DNA of 6,830 nt, taken from Gammaproteobacteria bacterium UBA5338. GTDB taxonomy: Bacteria > Pseudomonadota > Gammaproteobacteria > Pseudomonadales > UBA5862. The position numbers were made by a program, and so were the translations under genes. The notes beneath the pieces were generated by a model that saw nothing but the letters and a program-made list of their open reading frames with translations, made no database searches and had not been told where the DNA came from. Location: the NCBI GenBank assembly GCA_002408105.1, contig DHQM01000162.1, forward strand, positions 367-7,196, in the 5' to 3' direction. Below are positions 1 to 6,811 of this stretch, piece after piece; positions within the stretch are counted from its first letter, which is position 1, and every line of letters starts with the position of its first letter.

Positions 1-40
1 AGTTGGGGATGCCGTACAGGGTATAGGTCGATTGGTGCAT
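1..40 (-). CDS. ArsC/YffB-like thioredoxin-fold protein, N-terminus only
   Basis: This is the partial 5' end of a gene that runs off the window at base 1. From the ATG at 38-40, the minus strand reads MHQSTYTLYGIPN followed by a codon beginning with T. The pattern 'TLYGI-N-(C)' is the typical first beta strand and start of the active-site loop of the ArsC/Spx/YffB family, where Cys follows Asn; here that Cys codon would begin at base 1. The family has a thioredoxin fold. Some members are glutaredoxin-dependent arsenate reductases, but the YffB branch has no firmly established role. The gene starts 35 nt after the dapC stop on the same strand, so it is probably in the same operon. An ArsC-family gene after dapC (and before dapD) is familiar from pseudomonads. 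No strong Shine-Dalgarno is visible, but no in-frame ATG or GTG start lies upstream within the gap. The call rests on 13 residues plus context. Confidence 0.6.
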   Translation of the reverse strand, partial: MHQSTYTLYGIPN

Positions 41-75
41 GGTCGCGGCCGTGTGTGGTATCGGAGGCTTGAACT

Positions 76-1278
76 TCAGCCGGTGTTCAGGAACGCCCGC
101 AGCCGAGCGGCGCCTTCGATGCAGGCGTCGACGGGTGCGACCAGCGCGATGCGCACGCGACCCGCGCCTGGATTTGTGCCACCGACGCTGCGACCAAGAA
201 AGCTGCCGGGGAGCACTTTCAGGTGCTGGGAGCGGTACAGTTCGCGCGCAAAGTCCTGATCATCACCCGGAATCTCGGGCCACAAATAGAAACTCCCCGC
301 TGGAGGCTCGATTGCCAATACGGGGCTCAGTTCTTCGAGTACTGCCTTGAATTTTCGCCGGTACTCGGCGCGGTTTTCGACCACGTGGGTTTCATCCCTC
401 CAGGCGGCAATGCTGGCGCGCTGCACGGGCACTGGCAGGCCTGCGCCATGGTAGGTGCGGTACAGCGCGTAGGCTTGGATCATTGAGTGCCCGCCGGCCA
501 CGAACCCAGAGCGCAGCCCCGGGAGGTTCGAACGTTTGGACAGAGAGTGAAACACCGCGACCCGGGTGAATTCGGTGTCGCCGGACGCTGCTGCCACCTG
601 CAGCAGCCCTGCGGGCGGATCCGCCTCGTCAGGGTAGAGTTCACTGTAGCACTCGTCGGCCGCGACGATGAAGTCGTAGCGCTCCGCCAATTCCAGCAAT
701 CGACGTTGGTAGGCCGCTGGGGCCACCGCGCCCGTGGGGTTCCCCGGTGAGCACAGGAAAAACAGCTGGCACCGGCCCCATTCGGCTGCACTTGGGGCAT
801 CGAGGTCGGGCAGAAAGCCGCTGGCCGAGTCGATGGGCAGGTAGTGGGGGACAGCACCGGCGAGCAAGGCTGCGCCCTCGTAAATCTGGTAGCCCGGGTT
901 CGGCAGCATCACGCTGGCACCAGGCTGGGTTCCGTCCACCACCGCTTGAGTGAACGAGAAGAGCGCTTCGCGGGTGCCGGCAACAGGCGCGATCTGTTGG
1001 TCTGGGTCTAGGGTTCCTGAAGGCAGATCGAATCGCCGTTCGAGCCATGCGGTGATGGCCTCACGCAGCTCGGGCATGCCCGCAATCGCCGGATACCGGT
1101 CCCAGCCCGCGGCCTGCTCGTCCTGCAGTGCAGCCAAGGCCAGTGGGGGGGGGCGGTGCATGGGTTCGCCGAGTGCCCAGGAGATCGGCGTTTTGTCGGC
1201 GGCCGGCGACACACCGGACAGCAGGGCCCGCAGCTTGGTGAACGGATACGGCTGGAGGGATCGCAGGCGTGGGTTCAT
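76..1278 (-). CDS. dapC: Succinyldiaminopimelate aminotransferase (DapC)
   Basis: 400-residue PLP-dependent fold-type I aminotransferase. DapC transfers an amino group from glutamate to N-succinyl-2-amino-6-oxopimelate, giving N-succinyl-LL-diaminopimelate in the cytosolic succinylase branch of lysine and meso-DAP synthesis. Visible landmarks are the N-terminal substrate loop 'ALGEP' (35-39), the cofactor-loop 'AGTREALF' (100-107), 'SPGNPTG' with Asn180, 'ADECYSELY' with Asp208 and Tyr211, the Schiff-base lysine Lys248 in 'SLSKRSNLPGLRSG', and 'RVRIAL' with Arg376 as the likely carboxylate-binding arginine. Length fits the family (about 395-400). The ATG at 1276-1278 was chosen because it gives the usual 'MNPRL..L.PYPF.KL' N-terminus and an ATGA overlap with the glnD stop. 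A start at 1347 would add 23 atypical residues and a 73-nt overlap. Other class I aminotransferases look similar; the N-terminus and the glnD/ArsC context favour DapC. A run of nine C's spans codons 42-45. Confidence 0.9.
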   Translation of the reverse strand: MNPRLRSLQPYPFTKLRALLSGVSPAADKTPISWALGEPMHRPPPLALAALQDEQAAGWDRYPAIAGMPELREAITAWLERRFDLPSGTLDPDQQIAPVAGTREALFSFTQAVVDGTQPGASVMLPNPGYQIYEGAALLAGAVPHYLPIDSASGFLPDLDAPSAAEWGRCQLFFLCSPGNPTGAVAPAAYQRRLLELAERYDFIVAADECYSELYPDEADPPAGLLQVAAASGDTEFTRVAVFHSLSKRSNLPGLRSGFVAGGHSMIQAYALYRTYHGAGLPVPVQRASIAAWRDETHVVENRAEYRRKFKAVLEELSPVLAIEPPAGSFYLWPEIPGDDQDFARELYRSQHLKVLPGSFLGRSVGGTNPGAGRVRIALVAPVDACIEGAARLRAFLNTG

Positions 1279-3986
1279 GTGGCGGGTTTCTCGCGCTGCA
1301 GGTCGGCGTTGAGTTGCGCCCGGATCGCGTCGGTCAGTCTCCGACATCGCTCCGGGTCGGACAGCGGGGCGCCGGCAGCATCGGTAATGAAAAAGACATC
1401 GTCGACTCGCTCGCCCAGCGTCGCGATCCGGGCCTTGGCCAGGTAGATCCCGAACTGCATGAAAATCTGGCCGATCCGTGCGAGCAGTCCGGGTCGGTCC
1501 GCACTGATCACCTCCAGCACCGTGTATTGACCCTGGGCATCGGTGGACAGCCAGGCCTCGGTGGGGATGGGAAATTGCTTCAGGCGCCGGGGTACCCTTC
1601 GGTCCACGACCTGCGGATAGTCGTCGGGTGCAGCCAACACTTTTGTCAGTAAATCACGGATGTGCTGCTGGCGGGCGTCGTCGGCCAGAGGCGCACCGTT
1701 GGCATCCAACACATAGTAGGTGTTGAGGGCCATGTCGCTCTCTGAGGTGATGATGCGCGCATCCTGAATGTCCAATTCCAGCTGATCCATGGTGGCTGCG
1801 ATCGCGGCGAACAGGTTGGATCGGTTGCGGGTATAAATGAAGATCTGGGTCGCGCCCTCGAAGCGTTGATCGGTGCTTGGCTTGATCAGCACCAGCGGGT
1901 TCTGGCTGTCATGGTGCGCATGGATGGCGGCCACGTGCCAGGCGATGTCCGCGGCGGTTTCGCGCAGGAAATACTCCTCTCCGGGGTTGTCCCAAAGCCG
2001 GCGCACGGTGGCTTCATCGAGCCCCTGTGCCCCGAGCAGGGTCAAGGCGTTGGCCTGGGTTTCGGCGATCCACTCCTGCTTGTCCGGCGGGTTCTCCAGG
2101 CCTCGGCGCAGCGCCCGCTGGGTTTCGGTGTAGAGCTGACGCATCAGGCTGGCGCGCCACGCGTTCCAGAGGGTGTGGTTGGTGGCCTGGATGTCAGCCA
2201 TGGTTAACAGGTACAGGTGGTCTAGGCGTTGCCGGTCGCCGACCGCAGTGGCAAATTCATGGATGACTTCAGGGTCCGAGAGGTCGCGACGCTGCGCCGT
2301 CATCGACATCATCAAATGTGCCTCGACAAGCCAGGCCACAAGGTTGGTTTCCCTTGGGCTCAAGTGGTGGCGCGCGCAGAAGGCGCGTGCGTCGATGGCG
2401 CCAAGTTCGGAGTGGTCTCCACCCCGGCCCTTGGCGATGTCGTGGTACAGCCCTGCGATGTAGAGCAGTTCGTACTTGGGGATGCGCGGCACGATGTGGC
2501 TGAGGAGCGGGTACTCAGCGGCGGTCTCGGGGTTGCGGAACTTGCGCAGGTTGCGGATGAGCAACAGGGTGTGGGCGTCGACGGTGTAGACGTGAAACAA
2601 GTCGTGCTGCATTTGCCCGATGACGCGGCCAAATTCCGGCAGGTACCTGCCGAGAATGCCGTAGCGCTGCATCCGCTGGAGCTGGGTGACGAGAAAGTGC
2701 GGTGAGCGCAACAGCTGCATGAACTGCTCGGCATTGGCTGGATCGTTGCGGAAGCGGTCGCCAATCAGGTCTGCGTGGCGTCGGACCATCCGGATCGTGC
2801 TGGCGCGAACGCCAAGGATGTCCGGGTCGTTGGCGAGCAGCACAAACACCTCGAGCAGGGCGCTCGGGTGTTCGGTGAACAGGCTGGGTGTGGTGGCTTC
2901 GAGGTAACCGTTGCGCAGGCGGAAGCGTGGGTTCAGCGGGCGAATGGATTTGCTTGAGCCAGGGCGAAACACCACCTCTTCAAAGTGCTGCAGCAGCAAC
3001 TCGTTCAGTTCGCTGATTGTCTGTGCGGTCTGGTAGTAGTCCTGCATGAAGCGCTCGACAGCGAGCTTTCTGGGGTCGTCTTGGTAGCCGAACTGTGCCG
3101 CCAAGGTGCGCTGGTGTTCAAACAGCAGGCGGTCCTCGCCGCGCTCGCAGTGGCTGTGTAGTGCCCAGCGGATTTCCCACAGAAAGGCCCGCGCCCGCTC
3201 CAGCAGCTCAGCTTCAGGTGCGGTTAGCAGTCCGAGGTCGACCAGGTCGTCGGGCTCGGGCGCGGACAGGAGCCGCTGGGCAATCCAGTGCACGGTTTGC
3301 AAGTCACGCAGGCCCCCCGGAGCGTTCTTGAGGTTGGGTTCTAGGTTGTATTCGGTCGCTTCGCTTTTCTCGTGGCGGTCGGCTTGCTCTTCGCTCTTGG
3401 CGCGAAAGAACGCGGCGTGATCCCACATGTGTTCGGGCGCAAGGGCGAGTTGCAGCTCGGCCAGCAGTGTGCCGTCGCCCTCGAGCACGCGGGCTTCGGT
3501 CAGGTTGGTGAGGACGGTCACATCCGCCCGGGCTTGCGCGGCGCATTCGGCCAGGCTGCGAACGCTGTGTCCGATCTTCAGGCCAATGTCCCAGAGCTGG
3601 GCGAGGAACACCGTGATCGGCTCTCGCAAGGATTCGGTCGGCTCGTCTTCGAGCAGGAGCAGCAGGTCGATGTCGGAGTGGGGGTGCAGCTCTCGGCGGC
3701 CGTAGCCGCCCACTGCGATCAGGGTGGCGCGCCCACCATCGGCGTATACATCCACCGCACTGTGGCGCCACAGCACCGCAAGGGCGCGATCGACCATTTG
3801 GGCCCTAGCCCGGACCAGTCGGGCCACCGGAACGTTGCGCTCGAAGGCGTGACACAAGAGTGCGTCGCCGTCTTCCAGAACCTCTCGCACCCGGGTCGGC
3901 AGGCTGTCGTCGGGCACCGCGGTGTGCAGCCCCTCGAACAGCTGGTCGACGACGTAAAAATCGAATTCCGATGCGGCGCGGTACAT
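1275..3986 (-). CDS. glnD: Bifunctional [PII] uridylyltransferase / uridylyl-removing enzyme (GlnD)
   Basis: 903 residues, close to the 890 of E. coli. GlnD is the cytosolic glutamine sensor that uridylylates PII proteins (GlnB/GlnK) under nitrogen limitation and removes UMP when glutamine is abundant, thereby steering glutamine synthetase adenylylation and NtrBC. The domains are in canonical order. A nucleotidyltransferase domain carries 'GGYGRRELHPHSDID' at 93-107 with the metal-binding Asp105 and Asp107. A linker follows with 'NAPGGLRDLQ' (221-230). The HD hydrolase domain has His472 in 'DAHTLL' and 'LYHDIAKGRGGDHS' with His515-Asp516. Two C-terminal ACT domains sit at about 712-785 and 820-895; the second contains 'DRPGLLARIGQIF'. 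Both catalytic centres look intact. The start ATG (3984-3986) is 3 nt past the map stop and has only a weak upstream GAG, so translation probably depends on coupling to map. The stop overlaps the dapC start by four bases (ATGA). Confidence 0.97.
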   Translation of the reverse strand: MYRAASEFDFYVVDQLFEGLHTAVPDDSLPTRVREVLEDGDALLCHAFERNVPVARLVRARAQMVDRALAVLWRHSAVDVYADGGRATLIAVGGYGRRELHPHSDIDLLLLLEDEPTESLREPITVFLAQLWDIGLKIGHSVRSLAECAAQARADVTVLTNLTEARVLEGDGTLLAELQLALAPEHMWDHAAFFRAKSEEQADRHEKSEATEYNLEPNLKNAPGGLRDLQTVHWIAQRLLSAPEPDDLVDLGLLTAPEAELLERARAFLWEIRWALHSHCERGEDRLLFEHQRTLAAQFGYQDDPRKLAVERFMQDYYQTAQTISELNELLLQHFEEVVFRPGSSKSIRPLNPRFRLRNGYLEATTPSLFTEHPSALLEVFVLLANDPDILGVRASTIRMVRRHADLIGDRFRNDPANAEQFMQLLRSPHFLVTQLQRMQRYGILGRYLPEFGRVIGQMQHDLFHVYTVDAHTLLLIRNLRKFRNPETAAEYPLLSHIVPRIPKYELLYIAGLYHDIAKGRGGDHSELGAIDARAFCARHHLSPRETNLVAWLVEAHLMMSMTAQRRDLSDPEVIHEFATAVGDRQRLDHLYLLTMADIQATNHTLWNAWRASLMRQLYTETQRALRRGLENPPDKQEWIAETQANALTLLGAQGLDEATVRRLWDNPGEEYFLRETAADIAWHVAAIHAHHDSQNPLVLIKPSTDQRFEGATQIFIYTRNRSNLFAAIAATMDQLELDIQDARIITSESDMALNTYYVLDANGAPLADDARQQHIRDLLTKVLAAPDDYPQVVDRRVPRRLKQFPIPTEAWLSTDAQGQYTVLEVISADRPGLLARIGQIFMQFGIYLAKARIATLGERVDDVFFITDAAGAPLSDPERCRRLTDAIRAQLNADLQREKPAT

Positions 3987-3989
3987 GGG

Positions 3990-4778
3990 CTAGGCGCTCA
4001 ACGGAATCTGCTCGCCCTCCCGGAGCGTGAGGACCTCACAGCCCGATTCAGTCACCAGGATGGTGTGCTCCCACTGTGCGGTGAGCTTGCGGTCCTTGGT
4101 GATGACCGTCCACTGGTCCGGGAGCAACTTCACGTGGCGTTTGCCTGCGTTGATCATGGGCTCAATGGTGAAGGTCATCCCGGGAGCCAGTTGCAGGCCC
4201 GTGCCCGGCTGGCCGTAGTGGAGCACTTGGGGCTCCTCGTGAAAGCCTGCGCCAATGCCATGGCCACAGTATTCGCGCACAACGCTGAAGTGTTGGGCTT
4301 CGGCGTGGGCCTGGATCACATGGCCGATGTCTCCAAGGTGTGCTCCGGGTCGAACTTGTGCGATGCCGAGGTACAGGCATTCCTGGGTGACCCGCACGAG
4401 GCGGCTCGCCAGGATGGATGGCTCGCCGACAAAAAACATTTTGCTCGTGTCGCCGTGGTATCCATCCTTGATCACGGTGATGTCGATGTTGATGATGTCC
4501 CCGGATTTAAGCACTTTCTTGTCGCTCGGGATGCCGTGGCACACCACGTGATTGACCGAGGTGCAAATCGATTTGGGAAAGCCGTTGTAGTTGAGTGGCG
4601 CAGGCACGGCATCCAGTGAGTGGACGATGTACCCATGGCAAATGCGGTCGAGTTCGCCCGTGCTGACGCCTGGCTGGACGTGGGGTTCGATCATGTCCAG
4701 CACCTGCGCGGCAAGTTGGCCCGCGAGGCGCATTTTTTCGATGGCTTCGGGAGTTTTGATGAGAGGCGAGTCAGTCAT
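3990..4778 (-). CDS. map: Type I methionine aminopeptidase
   Basis: 262-residue pita-bread metalloprotease (E. coli Map: 264). It removes the initiator Met co-translationally from nascent proteins whose second residue is small, after peptide deformylase has acted. All five dinuclear-metal ligands are present, offset by two from E. coli: Asp99 ('NIDI'), Asp110 ('YHGD'), His173 ('EYCGHGIG'), Glu206 ('TIEPM') and Glu237 ('QWEHT'). The active-site His81 ('VVCHGIP') is also present. The N-terminus 'MTDSPLIKTPEAIEKMR' matches family starts. The frame stays open back to a TTG at 4839-4841, but those 21 extra residues are unlike any Map N-terminus, so the ATG at 4776-4778 was chosen. No convincing Shine-Dalgarno precedes it. 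It is the first gene of the minus-strand cluster; the TAG stop is followed after 3 nt by the glnD ATG. It is divergent from rpsB, as in enterics and pseudomonads. Confidence 0.97.
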   Translation of the reverse strand: MTDSPLIKTPEAIEKMRLAGQLAAQVLDMIEPHVQPGVSTGELDRICHGYIVHSLDAVPAPLNYNGFPKSICTSVNHVVCHGIPSDKKVLKSGDIINIDITVIKDGYHGDTSKMFFVGEPSILASRLVRVTQECLYLGIAQVRPGAHLGDIGHVIQAHAEAQHFSVVREYCGHGIGAGFHEEPQVLHYGQPGTGLQLAPGMTFTIEPMINAGKRHVKLLPDQWTVITKDRKLTAQWEHTILVTESGCEVLTLREGEQIPLSA

Positions 4779-4831
4779 GCGCAGGTAATGTCCGAGTGCG
4801 GCGCTGGGATTGGCGGTGGCCAAAGGCCGGC

Positions 4832-4840
4832 ATCTTAGCA
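4832..4840 (-). promoter_or_regulatory. Weak candidate -10 for map-glnD-dapC
   Basis: On the minus strand the bases read TGCTAAGAT: a TG extension followed by TAAGAT (4 of 6 matches to TATAAT), with the hexamer ending 53 nt before the map start. No recognisable -35 hexamer lies 16-18 bp upstream (the 17-bp position holds AGGTCC). A map promoter is expected in this divergent region, and this is the best candidate I can see, but the match is poor and could be chance. Confidence 0.2.
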
Positions 4841-4888
4841 AAAGTCGCCCCCCGGGACCTGTCGGCTGCGAAGCCCTGACACCGCGCC

Positions 4889-4917
4889 TTCAAACCAAGG
4901 GTCGAATGTGGTATAAA
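4889..4917 (+). promoter_or_regulatory. rpsB-tsf promoter (sigma-70, extended -10)
   Basis: The -35 hexamer TTCAAA (4889-4894, 4 of 6 matches to TTGACA), a 17-bp spacer, and TATAAA (4912-4917) preceded by a perfect TG-n extension (4909-4911) form one of the best sigma-70 promoters in the window. The full element TGTGGTATAAA (4907-4917) is, to my recollection, the same extended -10 described for E. coli rpsB. The next bases, CGCGCC, make a GC-rich discriminator, the type associated with negative stringent control by ppGpp/DksA. Transcription should start around 4922-4926, giving a leader of about 160 nt. The promoter is placed correctly for rpsB-tsf. Confidence 0.85.
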
Positions 4918-4924
4918 CGCGCCT

Positions 4925-4955
4925 CCCTTGGCCAGGGTGACCCTGGTTTCAAGGG
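4925..4955 (+). other. Hairpin at the 5' end of the rpsB leader
   Basis: Outer stem CCCTTG (4925-4930) with CAAGGG (4950-4955), and inner stem CCAGGG (4932-4937) with CCCTGG (4941-4946) around a 3-nt TGA loop. They are separated by G4931 on one side and TTT on the other; G4931 may form a G-U pair. All twelve pairs are Watson-Crick. It begins at or within a few bases of the predicted transcription start, so it may protect the 5' end of the mRNA or form one arm of the S2 site. No U-run follows, so it is not an intrinsic terminator. Confidence 0.7.
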
Positions 4956-5073
4956 CCATGGCGCCAGTCGCCCAACCCAATCCACACACAAACCGGCACA
5001 TGATCCTGGGTGCTCGAGCGCGCGACGCGTGCGTGATGAGTTGGTTCATGGGGTTTGTGGAGGCCCAACCCAT

Positions 5074-5077
5074 AGGA
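5074..5077 (+). promoter_or_regulatory. rpsB Shine-Dalgarno
   Basis: AGGA ends 8 nt before the ATG at 5086 and supports that start. It lies immediately 3' of a stem whose last paired base is T5073, so opening and closing that stem could affect ribosome access. A stronger SD-like GGAGG sits at 5059-5063 but is 22 nt from the start codon, too far for direct use unless the RNA between is folded. Confidence 0.75.
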
Positions 5078-5085
5078 ATGACCTC

Positions 5086-5850
5086 ATGACTACGCAAGTC
5101 TCAATGCGGCAAATGCTGGAAGCCGGGGTTCACTTCGGCCACCAAACCCGGTACTGGAACCCCAAGATGGGGCCGTACATCTTCGGCGTTCGCAACAAAA
5201 TCCACATCATCAACTTGGAATATTCGGTGCCGGCACTGAACCGAGCGCTCGACCTGATGCGCGGCCTGGCCGAAGCCAACAACAAGATCCTGTTCGTCGG
5301 CACCAAGCGTGCGGCCAGCAAAATCGTGAAGGAGCAGGCGGAGCGTTGTGGCATGCCCTATGTCCACCACCGCTGGCTTGGCGGCATGCTCACCAACTAC
5401 AAAACGATCCGTGCCTCGATCAAGCGCTACCGTGAGCTTGAAGCCCAAAGCAAGGATGGAACCTTCGAGCAGCTCACCAAGAAGGAGGCGCTGATGCGCC
5501 GGCGCGCGATGGAAAAGCTCGAGCGCAGCATTGGTGGCATCAAGGACATGGGGGGGCTTCCCGATGCCATGTTCATCATTGACGTGGACCACGAAGACAT
5601 TGCGGTTTCCGAAGCACGCAAGCTCGGCATTCCAATCATTGCCGTGGTGGATACCAATAGCGATCCCGAGGGCATCGACTACGTGATCCCTGGCAACGAC
5701 GATGCCATTCGCGCTGTACAGTTGTACGTTTCCGCCGTTGCCGACGCAATTCTGGACGGAAAGAACGCGTCGCGCCAAGTCTCCAAAGACGAATTCGTCG
5801 AAGTCGACGAGTCTGCAGAACCAGCCAAGGAGCCGGCCGCGGCGTCCTAG
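5086..5850 (+). CDS. rpsB: 30S ribosomal protein S2
   Basis: 254-residue S2 protein of the small subunit (E. coli: 241). S2 binds late at the 30S head-body junction, needs S1-related contacts for function, and in E. coli represses its own operon. Diagnostic stretches are present in order: '[20 protein letters not shown]' near the N-terminus, '[14 protein letters not shown]', '[14 protein letters not shown]', '[14 protein letters not shown]', '[17 protein letters not shown]', and '[20 protein letters not shown]'. The difference in length from E. coli is mostly a low-complexity, acidic and Ala/Pro-rich C-terminal tail after 'VDESAEP', a variable region in the family. The frame stays open upstream to 4810, but that stretch contains the promoter and leader. 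The ATG at 5086 gives the normal N-terminus and has an AGGA at correct spacing. First gene of the rpsB-tsf operon. Confidence 0.98.
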   Translation: MTTQVSMRQMLEAGVHFGHQTRYWNPKMGPYIFGVRNKIHIINLEYSVPALNRALDLMRGLAEANNKILFVGTKRAASKIVKEQAERCGMPYVHHRWLGGMLTNYKTIRASIKRYRELEAQSKDGTFEQLTKKEALMRRRAMEKLERSIGGIKDMGGLPDAMFIIDVDHEDIAVSEARKLGIPIIAVVDTNSDPEGIDYVIPGNDDAIRAVQLYVSAVADAILDGKNASRQVSKDEFVEVDESAEPAKEPAAAS

Positions 5851-5867
5851 GCTTTCAGTCCAACAGC

Positions 5868-5908
5868 TGTTCGGGGTCGTTGGTGGTGCCCGCCGCCGGC
5901 CCCGAACA
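5868..5908 (+). other. Long hairpin between rpsB and tsf, candidate attenuator or processing site
   Basis: TGTTCGGGG (5868-5876) pairs perfectly with CCCCGAACA (5900-5908). Inside, GGTGG (5882-5886) pairs with CCGCC (5893-5897), including one G-U pair, around a 6-nt loop. It begins 17 nt after the rpsB stop and ends 36 nt before tsf. The following bases (CATCAGCAG) contain no U-tract, so it is not a complete intrinsic terminator. In this position it may lower read-through, protect the upstream mRNA from 3' exonucleases, or be a cleavage site, which would help set the S2:EF-Ts ratio. The structure is visible; the role is inferred. Confidence 0.6.
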
Positions 5909-5930
5909 CATCAGCAGTCAATGAACAATT

Positions 5931-5936
5931 GAGGGG
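5931..5936 (+). promoter_or_regulatory. tsf Shine-Dalgarno
   Basis: GAGGGG ends 8 nt before the ATG at 5945 (the GAGG core ends 10 nt before it). It fixes that ATG as the start over the in-frame GTG at 5936, which overlaps the Shine-Dalgarno itself and would add only Met-Val-Thr. Confidence 0.8.
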
Positions 5937-5944
5937 TGGTAACG

Positions 5945-6811
5945 ATGGCGGCGATATCCGCGGCACTGGTCAAAGAGCTCCGTGAGCGCACCGGCCTTGG
6001 CATGATGGATTGCAAAAAGGCGTTGCAGGCCGCAGGCGGTGACATTGAGGCGGCCATTGAAGAGTTGCGCAAATCATCTGGCATGAAAGCGGCCAAGAAG
6101 GCCGGCCGGGTGGCGGCAGACGGCGTGATCATGGCACGCATCGCGGACGAGGGTGGCTTCGGCGTGCTGGTTGAAATCAACAGCGAGACTGACTTTGTCG
6201 CCAGAGACGAGAATTTCATCGGTTTTGCTGACCAGGTTGTCAACACCGTGTTCGAGCAGCGCGAGGCCGATGTCGGCCGCCTGATGGGGGGCGACCTGGA
6301 GGCTGCGCGCGAGCGCTTGGTGCAAAAGGTTGGGGAGAACATCAACGTGCGGCGCGTGGCGCTTGTCGAGGCGGACACCGTCGGTGCTTACGTGCACGGC
6401 AACAGTCGCATCGGCGTGTTGGTTGCTCTGCAAGGTGGCACCACTGAGTTGGCTCGGGACATCGCCATGCACGTGGCAGCGGTCAATCCACGGGTCGGCC
6501 GACCCGAAGACATGCCGGCCGACGAACTGGCCAAGGAGCGTGAAATCTATGCCGCCCAGGCTGCCGACAGCGGCAAGCCGCCTGAAATCGTTGAGAAAAT
6601 GATCGAGGGCCGGGTGCGCAAGTTTTTGGCGGAGGTCAGCCTCGTCGAGCAGCCCTTTGTGAAGGACCCGGACACCCGAGTCGGCAAGTTGCTCAAGCAG
6701 GCCGGAGCGGAACTGGTTGGATTCACCCGCTTCGAAGTGGGTGAAGGCATTGAAAGGGAAGAGGTCGATTTCGCAGCGGAAGTGGCCGCGCAGGCTGGAC
6801 TGACCGACTGA
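5945..6811 (+). CDS. tsf: Translation elongation factor Ts
   Basis: 288-residue EF-Ts (E. coli: 283), the guanine-nucleotide exchange factor that releases GDP from EF-Tu in the cytosol. The N-terminal UBA-like domain is typical: '[19 protein letters not shown]' (9-27), then '[14 protein letters not shown]' (31-44). '[13 protein letters not shown]' (79-91) contains Asp83 and Phe84, which correspond to the E. coli Asp80-Phe81 pair that disrupts the EF-Tu Mg2+ site. The second family signature follows with '[12 protein letters not shown]' (129-140), then '[12 protein letters not shown]' (151-162), 'IAMHVAA' (173-179), and the closing '[10 protein letters not shown]' and '[11 protein letters not shown]'. 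No key segment is missing. It lies 94 nt after rpsB with its own good Shine-Dalgarno and no clear promoter of its own, so it is read from the rpsB promoter. The remaining 19 nt of the window hold no recognisable feature; pyrH would be expected beyond. Confidence 0.98.
   Translation: MAAISAALVKELRERTGLGMMDCKKALQAAGGDIEAAIEELRKSSGMKAAKKAGRVAADGVIMARIADEGGFGVLVEINSETDFVARDENFIGFADQVVNTVFEQREADVGRLMGGDLEAARERLVQKVGENINVRRVALVEADTVGAYVHGNSRIGVLVALQGGTTELARDIAMHVAAVNPRVGRPEDMPADELAKEREIYAAQAADSGKPPEIVEKMIEGRVRKFLAEVSLVEQPFVKDPDTRVGKLLKQAGAELVGFTRFEVGEGIEREEVDFAAEVAAQAGLTD

Larger units (their letters stand above)
4924..5085 (+). promoter_or_regulatory. rpsB leader, candidate S2-responsive cis-regulatory RNA
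   Basis: Predicted 5' untranslated leader of about 160 nt. Its length is similar to the E. coli rpsB leader, in which S2 represses its own operon at the translational level (the t44/S2-leader family). Two structured parts are visible. At the 5' end, 4925-4955 folds as CCCTTG/CAAGGG plus CCAGGG/CCCTGG closed by a TGA loop. Next to the start codon, ATGGG-(G)-TT at 5048-5055 can pair with AACCCAT at 5067-5073, leaving GTGGAGG in the loop directly upstream of the AGGA Shine-Dalgarno. GTTGG (5040-5044) can also pair with CCAAC (5065-5069). That S2 binds here is inferred from position and from the known enteric circuit; I did not align it to a family model. Confidence 0.6.

Noticed and set aside
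1279..1347. Upstream extension of dapC to 1347
   Set aside because: It would overlap glnD by 73 nt and add an Arg-rich segment atypical of DapC. The internal ATG gives a standard N-terminus and ATGA coupling.
3372..4619. 415-codon open frame on the plus strand
   Set aside because: It lies antisense across the 3' part of map and the 5' part of glnD, both strongly conserved. Its translation resembles no family I know and it crosses a gene junction. It is explained by high GC and codon bias on the opposite strand.
4779..4841. Extension of map to a TTG at 4839-4841
   Set aside because: It adds 21 residues unlike Map N-termini; the ATG at 4778 matches the family.
4925..4955. Intrinsic terminator downstream of an unseen gene
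   Set aside because: No U-tract follows, no plus-strand gene ends upstream, and it lies at the 5' end of the rpsB transcript.
4810..5085. Upstream extension of the rpsB frame
   Set aside because: The stretch holds the promoter and leader; S2 begins at 5086 with a well-spaced Shine-Dalgarno.
5550..5556. G7 run in rpsB as a slippage site
   Set aside because: It encodes the conserved Met-Gly-Gly-Leu-Pro motif in the correct frame and is short; nothing suggests programmed slippage.
5101..5778. 225-codon open frame antisense to rpsB
   Set aside because: It is fully inside rpsB on the other strand with no recognisable domain; a GC-driven shadow.
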